Of a stretch of 62,954 bases of DNA, positions 1 to 7,099 are shown piece after piece. The translations under genes were made by a program, and so were the position numbers. Under the pieces are notes generated by a model, which saw only the letters and a program-made list of their open reading frames with translations, was not told the origin of the DNA and searched no databases. Origin of the DNA: JBAZTO01 sp041661865 (GTDB lineage: Bacteria; Planctomycetota; Phycisphaerae; SM23-33); assembly GCA_041661865.1 (NCBI GenBank), contig JBAZTO010000021.1:1-62954 (forward strand), read 5' to 3'. Every line of letters begins with the position of its first letter. Positions within the stretch are counted from its first letter, which is position 1.

Positions 1-137
1 GGCATCGCAGCCATGGGCCAGACCGTCAGTCAGCCCACCCAGGCCGGACCCGTGCGTTTCACCATCGAGAAGCTGGACGACGCGCCGTCGAAGGCCGGCT
101 CGCCCATGTCCACCATCTACTGCCGCCTCGGCGAGAG
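1..137. repeat. terminal direct repeat, left copy
   Basis: These 137 bases recur at 62818-62954 with a single difference (C at 127, G at 62944). The repeat lies inside a coding sequence and restores its missing start when the ends are joined. It therefore looks like assembly overlap of a circular or circularly permuted genome rather than a biological short terminal repeat. Confidence 0.95.
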
Positions 138-894
138 CGGGCTGGAAGACCCGGGCGACTACGTCCCCGGCTACGAATGCCGCGACTTCATCCTCGACCC
201 CCTCGACCCCGAGTCATACGAAGCCCGCGAGACCGAGCTTCTCGAAGTCCTGGAAGCTGCGGACGACGGTTCGAAGAAGGTAGCGCAGAAGACCCTCGAC
301 GACTTCCGTTCCAGGCAGCGCATGAGCATCGGGAAGATCCGGGCCTACGCCGAAGCCATCGGCAGCGATACCACGGCCTGGGATGAGAAGGACGAGAACG
401 GCGAACCGGTCCAGGTCCAGATCGACATCGAGCAGCTCGTCGGTCAGGAAGGCGGCGGCTGGTTCGAGCCTGCACCCGAACTCACCGACGATGAGCGCGC
501 CGCAGGGAAGCGCCGCGGCTTCGGGAACTTCCAGCCCCTGACTCCCAACCGGTACGATGCAGCCTGCGCCGGCAAGTTCAAGCCCAACGTCCGCCAGGCC
601 CGCGGTCCCGCCGTCGAAGCCGAAGAGGAAGCTCCGGCTCCTCGTCGGGCTGCCAATCCACCGCCCAAGGCTGCGCCTCCCGAGCCTGCCCCGGCCAAGG
701 CTGCGCCGGTTCCAGTGCCCCCGAAGGCTGCGCCCAAGCGCGCCCCGGCCGCCGCACCCGTGGAGCCGGAAGCTGCGGAACAGGAAGCCGAGCCCGAGGT
801 CGCCGCGGTGCCGGCAGCGAAGGCTGCGCCCAAGGCTCCCCCGAAGGCGCTCCCCCGCTCCCCCGCTCTCTCGGCGCTCGGCGCCAAGCGATAG
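1..894 (+). CDS. putative replication-associated (ssDNA-binding-like) protein, 5' end across the junction
   Basis: The frame is open from base 1. Joined to the right end, it starts at ATG 62788 behind AGGAGAG and encodes about 307 residues. The N-terminal ~200 residues are a mixed alpha/beta acidic domain; the last ~100 are an Ala/Pro/Lys/Glu-rich tail, probably disordered. I recognise no motif. It lies between a Sak4-like ATPase and DNA polymerase, a position often taken in phages by DUF669-type ssDNA-binding proteins, so that role is inferred from synteny alone. A hairpin at 908-931 follows. The product could equally be an unrelated replication accessory protein. Confidence 0.75.
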   Translation, partial: GIAAMGQTVSQPTQAGPVRFTIEKLDDAPSKAGSPMSTIYCRLGESGLEDPGDYVPGYECRDFILDPLDPESYEARETELLEVLEAADDGSKKVAQKTLDDFRSRQRMSIGKIRAYAEAIGSDTTAWDEKDENGEPVQVQIDIEQLVGQEGGGWFEPAPELTDDERAAGKRRGFGNFQPLTPNRYDAACAGKFKPNVRQARGPAVEAEEEAPAPRRAANPPPKAAPPEPAPAKAAPVPVPPKAAPKRAPAAAPVEPEAAEQEAEPEVAAVPAAKAAPKAPPKALPRSPALSALGAKR

Positions 895-907
895 GCTGTG
901 GTCGCAT

Positions 908-931
908 GGGAGGGGGCTCCGGCCCTCTCCC
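908..931 (+). terminator. hairpin, possible terminator
   Basis: GGGAGGGGGC (908-917) pairs with GCCCTCTCCC (922-931) through one G-U, around a TCCG tetraloop, followed by TTCTA. The T-tract is short. It lies in the gap between the ssDNA-binding-like gene and DNA polymerase. Confidence 0.4.
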
Positions 932-1009
932 TTCTACTGGATGGGCGCTCTGCTTGGATTCTTGGACATTCTCTTCAAACGATCGTGATAGCAGCAGGGA
1001 GTCCATCCA

Positions 1010-3736
1010 GTGGAATATGATCCCCGATATCTCGGCGCGCTCTGTGATGAGTGCCCCCTCTCGGTAGACCGAGACGGCGGGCCCATTGCGCCGACAGGGA
1101 TTGACGATGAGACCCGAGAGATTCTGCTCGTGGGGCAGGGCCCGGAAGCCCAGGAGATCAAGGCCGGCAAGTTCTTCATCGGCCGATTCGGGGACGAGCT
1201 GACGAAGAGTCTCCGTGAGCTGGGCTTCTCCCGGAGCCAGGTGGCCATGGAGAACGTCATCGCGTGCAAGACCCCACCCGTGGACAAGCGGCAGAAGAAG
1301 GGCGGGAAGGGGCCATTCGCCAGCTATATGGCGCAGTGCGAGAAGAAGGGCAAGCCCAGCCCGATAGCCTGCTGCGCTCCCCGCTTGCAGCACAGCGTCT
1401 CACAATATCAGCAAATTATCACACTGGGCGATGTGGCGCTGAAAGCCGTAATGGGTCCGCAATTCAGCATCGGGGATGTCCAGGGTGGGTACTACCATCT
1501 GGACAACGGGGCGAAGGTTGTACCGACCATCATTCCCGTGCGCAACCCGGAACTGATGTCCACCTTTAAGCAGCACATGGGCCGGGCGTTCCGCTGGTTC
1601 AGTGGTCGGCTCCGGTGGCCCGCGTGGAATTGGCATTACGCCCAGGATGCCGATGATGTCCGGGCCTTTCTCGCTGGGCCTGCGGACTTCTGGGCCTGGG
1701 ACACAGAGACGACGGGTCTGGAGCCGTTGCGGTGCCGACTGGAGCTTCTCTGTGTCCACCGCTACTCTTGCCGGGCTGGCGGCCAGGCGGTCGAGCACAC
1801 CCTGGTCATCGCCTTTCAGGCCTACGCCGACCGGGAGTTCTTCGTACCGGTGCCAGACCGCGAGGAGACCTTCGATGCTCTGCGCGCAGCCTTCTGGGAC
1901 GGGCGGGTATGGGTCGGGGCCAACAGCCGATACTACGACAACCTGGCTGTCGGCCCGAGTCGCTGGGCGAGGGAGACACGCGTCGACGCGGAGCCCCTGG
2001 TCCACACGGATATCATGCCGGTCCATCGCTACTGCTGGCCCCACCTTCCGCATGCCCTCGAGTACATGACCGTCACGCTGACCGATGCCCCGCCCTGGAA
2101 GCACACCGACACGGGCGAGAAAGCCAGTGTGGCCCGCCTGGGGCCCGAGCACGACGGGCAGTATTCGGCCAATGACGGAGCGACGACAGCGCGGGCGGGC
2201 CGGGTCATCCTCACCGAGGCCATCGCGAATGGCTATGCCGAGCGGATGCCAGATTCGGCGCTGGACTGGAGCCTCGAGGGCCTCGACAACTGGGCCCGGG
2301 ACTTTTCCTGCCATCTGCATCGGATCGGTATCGCAGTAGACCAGCGCCGTCGGGCTGTGCTCACCCGCAGGCTCGAGAGCCGAGCAGCCGTGGCGCTCTT
2401 CCTCGTGCAGGAAGCCGCCGAGGCCCTCGGCCGGCGCGGGTACAACCCTAATTCCTCGCGGCAGCTCTCGGCCATTCTCTACGACGACCTTGGTCTGCAG
2501 CCCCGGGGGATGACTGAGACAGGCGACTGGTCCGTAGCCATGCCTGTGCTCAGGCAGCATCTGCTCTTCGACGGGCTGCCTCCCGAGGTGGCCGATTTCC
2601 TGTATGCAAACATCGAGTACAAGAAGGTCACGAACAAGTGGCTCACCACGTACCTGTACCCGCTGCGCCCGGCATCGGGTCTGGACGACAATGGCCCGGT
2701 AGGCTCTGCGCTATGGCCGGATGGCCGGATTCGCGCAGTAGTCAATTCGCACACCCCCATCCCGGGCCGACTGTCGATGTCCGATCCGGCGCTCCAGCAG
2801 TATCCCGTGTTCATCCGCTGGGTGTTCGCCTGCGCGTTGGGCCGGTGGATGTGCGGCGCCGACGCGGCGCAGCTCCACGTTCGTATCGCTGCCGTGCGCT
2901 GGAAGGTGAAGGAACTGCTCGAGGCCTTCGCCGAGGGCTTCGACCCGTACTGCACGGTGGCCCGCACCATGATGGGCAAAGGCCCATCGGGGCGGCCCCG
3001 TTGGGATTCGATCCCGGGCGTGAACCCGAGAGATCCTCGGCTGGCGCTTGAGAAGTCGGCGAAGAAGTCCCCTGCGGCCGCAGCCCGCAAAGTGAACAAG
3101 GGTGTCTTCCTCGCGGGCTTGTATGGCGCGGGCGCCCCTACGCTCCTGCTCCAACTCATCAAGGAAGCTGACGAGCAGGGCCGGCTGACATCCGAGATCA
3201 AGGGCGTACCGCAAGTTGCTGCCATGCAGGACAACTGGCTGTCCGGTATGCCCGAGTTCAAACGCGGGTGGGCCCGTGAGATGGACACCGCGATGGCCAA
3301 CGGGAAGAAGCGGCCGGATGGTGTCCCCTGGCTGGCCGACGAGGTCTCCGGGCGGCCCCGCTACTTCTTCGATGTCGAGCGGGACATCAACGAAATCTAC
3401 AACCACTGCACCATCGCGACGGAAGCCGGCATCATGAAGCAGGCATCCTTCATCGCGAAGGGGCTCCTCGAGGACGAGTACGCGAAGAACGGCTACAGCC
3501 GCGAGGAAGCCTGGTGTCCGGATGCCGGGGAAGGCTGTGTCATGGAAGTCCACGACAGCCTGTCCGGCGAACATTCAGAAAAGAAGATCGCTCCGGCTCG
3601 CGCAGCAGAATGCTACGCGGAAGCCATCCGTCTGGCTACGCCGCCATCATGGCCAAAGCGGCGAGGGGCCAAGGGCGAGGAACTACCCTGGCTGGACGCA
3701 GAACCTACCTATGGCCGATCATGGATGGATGCCTGA
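1010..3736 (+). CDS. DNA polymerase I family with N-terminal UDG-like domain
   Basis: A 908-residue replicative polymerase starting at GTG 1010 behind AGGGA. Residues 1-~200 resemble family-4/5 uracil-DNA glycosylases, with CDEC (12-15), VGQGPE (41-46) and further cysteines at 86 and 121-122 that could hold a 4Fe-4S cluster. The usual second catalytic motif (HP-S/A) is replaced by IPVRNP, so the domain is probably inactive. A DnaQ-like exonuclease follows (DTE 231-233, a Y-x3-D motif later). Polymerase motif A has D618 (ADAAQLHVR), motif B R693/K697 before LYG, and motif C H848-D849-S850, where HDE is usual. UDG-exonuclease-PolA fusions are known from SPO1-like phages. The stop overlaps the next ATG. 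Confidence 0.93.
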   Translation: MEYDPRYLGALCDECPLSVDRDGGPIAPTGIDDETREILLVGQGPEAQEIKAGKFFIGRFGDELTKSLRELGFSRSQVAMENVIACKTPPVDKRQKKGGKGPFASYMAQCEKKGKPSPIACCAPRLQHSVSQYQQIITLGDVALKAVMGPQFSIGDVQGGYYHLDNGAKVVPTIIPVRNPELMSTFKQHMGRAFRWFSGRLRWPAWNWHYAQDADDVRAFLAGPADFWAWDTETTGLEPLRCRLELLCVHRYSCRAGGQAVEHTLVIAFQAYADREFFVPVPDREETFDALRAAFWDGRVWVGANSRYYDNLAVGPSRWARETRVDAEPLVHTDIMPVHRYCWPHLPHALEYMTVTLTDAPPWKHTDTGEKASVARLGPEHDGQYSANDGATTARAGRVILTEAIANGYAERMPDSALDWSLEGLDNWARDFSCHLHRIGIAVDQRRRAVLTRRLESRAAVALFLVQEAAEALGRRGYNPNSSRQLSAILYDDLGLQPRGMTETGDWSVAMPVLRQHLLFDGLPPEVADFLYANIEYKKVTNKWLTTYLYPLRPASGLDDNGPVGSALWPDGRIRAVVNSHTPIPGRLSMSDPALQQYPVFIRWVFACALGRWMCGADAAQLHVRIAAVRWKVKELLEAFAEGFDPYCTVARTMMGKGPSGRPRWDSIPGVNPRDPRLALEKSAKKSPAAAARKVNKGVFLAGLYGAGAPTLLLQLIKEADEQGRLTSEIKGVPQVAAMQDNWLSGMPEFKRGWAREMDTAMANGKKRPDGVPWLADEVSGRPRYFFDVERDINEIYNHCTIATEAGIMKQASFIAKGLLEDEYAKNGYSREEAWCPDAGEGCVMEVHDSLSGEHSEKKIAPARAAECYAEAIRLATPPSWPKRRGAKGEELPWLDAEPTYGRSWMDA

Positions 3737-4341
3737 TGATACCCTCGAAAGTCCGCTGCCTGGTCCTTCTCCGGAAGGACACACCCGAAGACTTGGCTTC
3801 CGATATCGGCTATGCCGTACAGGACGCTCTGGGCGAAGACGCCTCGGTCGAGACGACGAGTATGCTCTTCCCCCAGGTGCAGGCCATCTGGGACGGCGAG
3901 AACCGGGAAGACGCCGATCCCGGCCTGCTCCACAACCGCTTCTCCAACGTCTGGGACGCCTGGTCCTGGTTCTGCTCCGAGTCCACGCTCGGAGAAGAAG
4001 AGTGGGGCGTCCCCTCCTACAACCTGCTCGTAGTCGCTGGCGATGTGGAAGCCTGCGGCAAGGCCACGGCGGGTATCGTCCAGCGAGCCATGGCGACCGG
4101 TCGCACCATCTGTGCCGCGACGGCGCCGGCTGGGCTCTTCACAGCCATCACGGGCGTGGCCGAGAAGAAGGGTCCGTCCGGCAAGGTCTCGTGGAAGGAC
4201 GGCTACAAGATGCTCCTCGACCCCCGCCCCTACGGTGTAGCCGGCGTCGGCAGTCTCAAGCTCACCATGCGTGAGATGGCCCGGGAAGAGAACCTCGACC
4301 AGTACGCGTGGGGTGAGAGCGAAGAGGGAGGTGAGGAATGA
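3736..4341 (+). CDS. hypothetical protein downstream of polymerase
   Basis: 201 residues, starting at ATG 3736 in an ATGA overlap with the polymerase stop; an alternative in-frame ATG is at 3721. The protein is mixed alpha/beta, has aromatic-rich WDAWSWFCSE near the middle and an acidic C-terminus. I recognise no family. Translational coupling to the polymerase and to the next gene (again ATGA) suggests a replication accessory role. Confidence 0.75.
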   Translation: MIPSKVRCLVLLRKDTPEDLASDIGYAVQDALGEDASVETTSMLFPQVQAIWDGENREDADPGLLHNRFSNVWDAWSWFCSESTLGEEEWGVPSYNLLVVAGDVEACGKATAGIVQRAMATGRTICAATAPAGLFTAITGVAEKKGPSGKVSWKDGYKMLLDPRPYGVAGVGSLKLTMREMAREENLDQYAWGESEEGGEE

Positions 4342-4565
4342 GTGCGGAAGCCGCCATGGAAGACATCGCACTGGCCAAGAAGCTCTTCGAGACCTGGGCG
4401 CTCCACGCGAATGCCATCGAGAATGCACACGTGGCGGCCGACCTCCAGAGTATGCACACCATGCTCAAGACGTGGAACACCGCAACTTTCGAGCAGAAAG
4501 AAACTTGGCTCGTCATTGCCCGCAAGGCGAAGGAATTGTTGACACCTGTAGCCATTCCGGGATAG
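4338..4565 (+). CDS. small hypothetical protein
   Basis: 75 residues, largely helical. The start overlaps the preceding stop (ATGA) and has a strong GGAGGTGAGGA ribosome-binding site inside the upstream gene. No recognised motif. Its 3' end overlaps the promoter-like box at 4534-4566. Confidence 0.7.
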   Translation: MSAEAAMEDIALAKKLFETWALHANAIENAHVAADLQSMHTMLKTWNTATFEQKETWLVIARKAKELLTPVAIPG

Positions 4566-4566
4566 T
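4534..4566 (+). promoter_or_regulatory. promoter-like box AATTGTTGACACCTGTA
   Basis: TTGACA lies at 4539-4544 and GATAGT at 4561-4566, spacing 16. The 17-base box around the -35 is identical to the one at 61651 and nearly identical to that at 56821. It lies at the end of one gene and just before the HTH gene, so the start of transcription would fall almost on the ATG at 4575. Confidence 0.55.
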
Positions 4567-4574
4567 CTCCCGGC

Positions 4575-4832
4575 ATGGCACGCCAGATGACTCATCGCCC
4601 CGCAGCGGGCCCACTCCGGACCCTCCTCGAAAGAGGGTGGACCTGCTCGGCCATTGCCCGAGAGCTTTCCTGCGCGCCTGCCTCCGTCCGAAGGTGGGCG
4701 CATGAAACTGCCCACCCCCTGCCAGCCGCGTTGAAACGGCTGGAGAAACTGGAGAAAGACGGATGCCTACCGACGAAGCAACAGCCCCCGCAAAGCGCGG
4801 GCGCCCGAAGAAAGAAGAACCCCGCCGCCTGA
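4575..4832 (+). CDS. small helix-turn-helix protein
   Basis: 85 residues. Residues ~17-40 (LLERGWTCSAIARELSCA then SVRRW) fit a helix-turn-helix of the resolvase/MerR-like type; a Lys-rich tail follows. It overlaps the next gene by 70 bases and has no strong ribosome-binding site. It lies just after a TTGACA box and could be a leaderless message. A local transcription regulator is the likely role. Confidence 0.55.
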   Translation: MARQMTHRPAAGPLRTLLERGWTCSAIARELSCAPASVRRWAHETAHPLPAALKRLEKLEKDGCLPTKQQPPQSAGARRKKNPAA

Positions 4833-6601
4833 CCCGGCTGGTCTACAATCTCAAGAGCTACACGGGCGAACCGTGGACGCTCGACATCGACCCCGTGCTG
4901 ACGGTCATCGTGGGCCCTCCGGGCTCCGGGAAGTCCACGGCTGCTATGGCCCTGGCCTTTGCCCATACGGGCATGGTGCCCGACGTGGTCTATCGCAGGA
5001 CCGGGGAGTTCTCCTCGGCGCCCGGCATCCTCGGCTCCCTCGGTGCCCCGGGTCACGATCTCTTCGCCATCGCCGAGTATTCGGATGGCTCCTCGGTTTC
5101 AGCCAGGATGACGTGGAAGAACGGCAAGTGGAGTCGGCCCGTGCTCTCGCTGCCCGCCTGGGCTACAGCCGCATGGAACGAGGTCACGCAGCGGGGCAAT
5201 CCCCTGGCCGCCAATCACGTACACGCCATGCTCTCGGGCCCGCAGGAACGCTGTCAGGCCGAGATGCTCTTTGACTACTTGCCGGTCTACGACCTGGAGG
5301 GAATCCGGACGCGGCTGCTTGCAGGGAAGCCTTGTCCCCAGGACGCGAACGGCGCGCCCATCCCTGCCGACCAGGACGACGAGACCGGCACGGCATGCGG
5401 CCTGGACAGCAACCGCCGAGGTCTGCTAAATCAGCTCATTGCCATGCACGAGCAGATCGTGAAGGACGCGAGCCAGCGAGCCAAGAACGCGGAGAGCCGG
5501 ATTTCCAGCTATGGGACGGTTTTCACCATGTCCGAACGGGACGAGACCGACCGGGAAGCTGCCATCAAGGTAGCCCGGGAAGGCTTCTCGATGCGGAAGA
5601 TGGTGCAGGACTACTATGACTTGGACAAGAAACAGGGGGACTACATCGCAGCGCATTCGGCAAGGACTACGGAAGCCTTCAATGCAAAGAAAGCTCTCGA
5701 GGGTCTGCCTGTGGGCGACGGGCCAGATCCGGCGCTGGTTGCCGCCATCATCAAGGCTGCGGAGTTCAACCTCCAAGTGTCCGAGGATGTAGGGGGGCCG
5801 GGTTCTGACTGCATCGTCTGCGGCGCGGCTACAGAGCCGAAGAAGCTACTGGACCAGTTGGGCCAACTCCGCGCCATCGAGCTTCCCGACCCGTCCATCC
5901 GCGAGGCGGCTATCCGGGCATCCGCGGAAGCCGAAGCCCGTTTCAAGCAGAGCCGAGAGCTGGTTGAATCCACAGCCCGTGAACTTGCCCGGCAGGCCCA
6001 GGCCATCAAGGACGCGGGTCTGGACCTCAAGCATTACAGCCTCGCAGCCGTCATTGAAGATCCCGTAGAACTTGCTACGCAGCTCCGTACCTGGCGCTCC
6101 GTCAAGCAGCTCCGCATCGAGCTGGACCAAGCGAAGACGACGCTGGCCAAGCACCAGGATATCGTGGCGAAACTCAAGACCTTTGAGCAGCAGGACTACC
6201 GAGACAGCCTCGCGGCCTTCGAAGCCGACGTGAACAAGTATCTGCCTGCACCAGACTACGCTGACCAGGGCCGTGCATTCCGCGTGGTCCTCGAGACGAA
6301 CAGCCGCCCAGCCTTCGAGCTGGGCCTCCAGAGCGAAGGCGTTGAACAGCCGTTCATGGCCATCAGCATGACCGAGGCGGTCCAGTGCATCTGGGCCATC
6401 GCCATGGCGCAGCACAATCCGAAGACCTACGGGCTGCTCCTGCCGGTCATGGACTTCGCCATCACCGAGGGCAGGCTGTCCACCTGGGTGTCGATGCTCC
6501 GCGAGAATCTGGCAGCTCGAGGCCTCCAGGCCATTCTGACATCTGCTGTCGCGCCGGATGGCCGGACGACCAAGGGCTGTACCGTCCTGAACTTCGAGTA
6601 G
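4763..6601 (+). CDS. Rad50/SbcC-like recombination ATPase
   Basis: 612 residues; ATG 4763 follows GGAGAAAGACGG. Walker A is GPPGSGKS (51-58). A long helical middle carries a CxxC pair (C350, C353) like a Rad50 zinc hook, and the C-terminal part holds a hydrophobic MDFAITEG segment in the place of Walker B. T4 gp46 and SbcC are the family models: the ATPase subunit of a DNA end-processing complex. No Mre11-like partner is recognisable nearby. Odd: residues 11-17 (KRGRPKK) contain an AT-hook core, suggesting affinity for AT-rich DNA. Confidence 0.8.
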   Translation: MPTDEATAPAKRGRPKKEEPRRLTRLVYNLKSYTGEPWTLDIDPVLTVIVGPPGSGKSTAAMALAFAHTGMVPDVVYRRTGEFSSAPGILGSLGAPGHDLFAIAEYSDGSSVSARMTWKNGKWSRPVLSLPAWATAAWNEVTQRGNPLAANHVHAMLSGPQERCQAEMLFDYLPVYDLEGIRTRLLAGKPCPQDANGAPIPADQDDETGTACGLDSNRRGLLNQLIAMHEQIVKDASQRAKNAESRISSYGTVFTMSERDETDREAAIKVAREGFSMRKMVQDYYDLDKKQGDYIAAHSARTTEAFNAKKALEGLPVGDGPDPALVAAIIKAAEFNLQVSEDVGGPGSDCIVCGAATEPKKLLDQLGQLRAIELPDPSIREAAIRASAEAEARFKQSRELVESTARELARQAQAIKDAGLDLKHYSLAAVIEDPVELATQLRTWRSVKQLRIELDQAKTTLAKHQDIVAKLKTFEQQDYRDSLAAFEADVNKYLPAPDYADQGRAFRVVLETNSRPAFELGLQSEGVEQPFMAISMTEAVQCIWAIAMAQHNPKTYGLLLPVMDFAITEGRLSTWVSMLRENLAARGLQAILTSAVAPDGRTTKGCTVLNFE

Positions 6602-6602
6602 T

Positions 6603-6625
6603 GCCTGCGGGCTAATCCCACAGGC
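6603..6625. terminator. hairpin between convergent genes
   Basis: GCCTGCGGG (6603-6611) pairs with CCCACAGGC (6617-6625) with one mismatch, and covers the stop codon of the receiver gene. No T-tract on either side. It could weakly separate the convergent transcripts. Confidence 0.3.
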
Positions 6626-7070
6626 CAGCGGGTAGCGTAGCGCCGGCTTCCAGGGCAATGGTTCGGAGCCGGCGCAGCTTTTCCTGCAAGGCGTGGAGCC
6701 GTAGGAAGACGGCAACCTTGGCTCGCAGGATGGGCAGCGGTAGCGGTTTGAGCAGGAAGTCTACTGCGCCCTGCCCCATGCACCTGTGGACTTCATCCGG
6801 GTATCTTCCGGTGACGAAGATGATCGGGACGCATTGCATGTCCGTAACCAAGTCGGCCGTCTGCATTCCGTTGATGCTCTTGCCCAAGCCGATGTCGAGC
6901 AGGACGACGGCGAACGGCTGCTGCTGACAAGTCTCTACGGCCTCGAATCCCGAGTGGACACACACGATCGGGACTTTGAAGAGCCGGAGGGCGTCGGCCC
7001 ACACGGATGCCATCTCGTCGTCATCGTCTACAATCAGGATGCCAGCGGGCAGAATCAGCTCTCCGGTCAT
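6612..7070 (-). CDS. stand-alone CheY-like response regulator receiver
   Basis: 152 residues. ATG at 7070 follows ACAGGAGGCGTGTC, which fixes the start; the frame stays open upstream only as antisense shadow. Receiver hallmarks are all present: acidic cluster D15-D18, phospho-acceptor D59 in VVLLDIGLG, T87 in FVTG and K108 in LLKPL. There is no output domain; about 40 residues of basic helix follow (LRRLRTIALEAG). It is the last gene of the minus-strand virion block, 29 bases after the giant protein. Receiver-only proteins usually act by phosphotransfer or protein binding. Here it may tap a host histidine kinase (inference). Confidence 0.92.
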   Translation of the reverse strand: MTGELILPAGILIVDDDDEMASVWADALRLFKVPIVCVHSGFEAVETCQQQPFAVVLLDIGLGKSINGMQTADLVTDMQCVPIIFVTGRYPDEVHRCMGQGAVDFLLKPLPLPILRAKVAVFLRLHALQEKLRRLRTIALEAGATLPAGLWD

Positions 7071-7099
7071 GACACGCCTCCTGTCTATTGCGGAGGCGT

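Noticed and set aside
1400..2560. 386-residue open frame on the minus strand inside the polymerase gene
   Set aside because: Antisense shadow of a well-supported polymerase; composition is Arg/Pro/Gly-rich with no domain.
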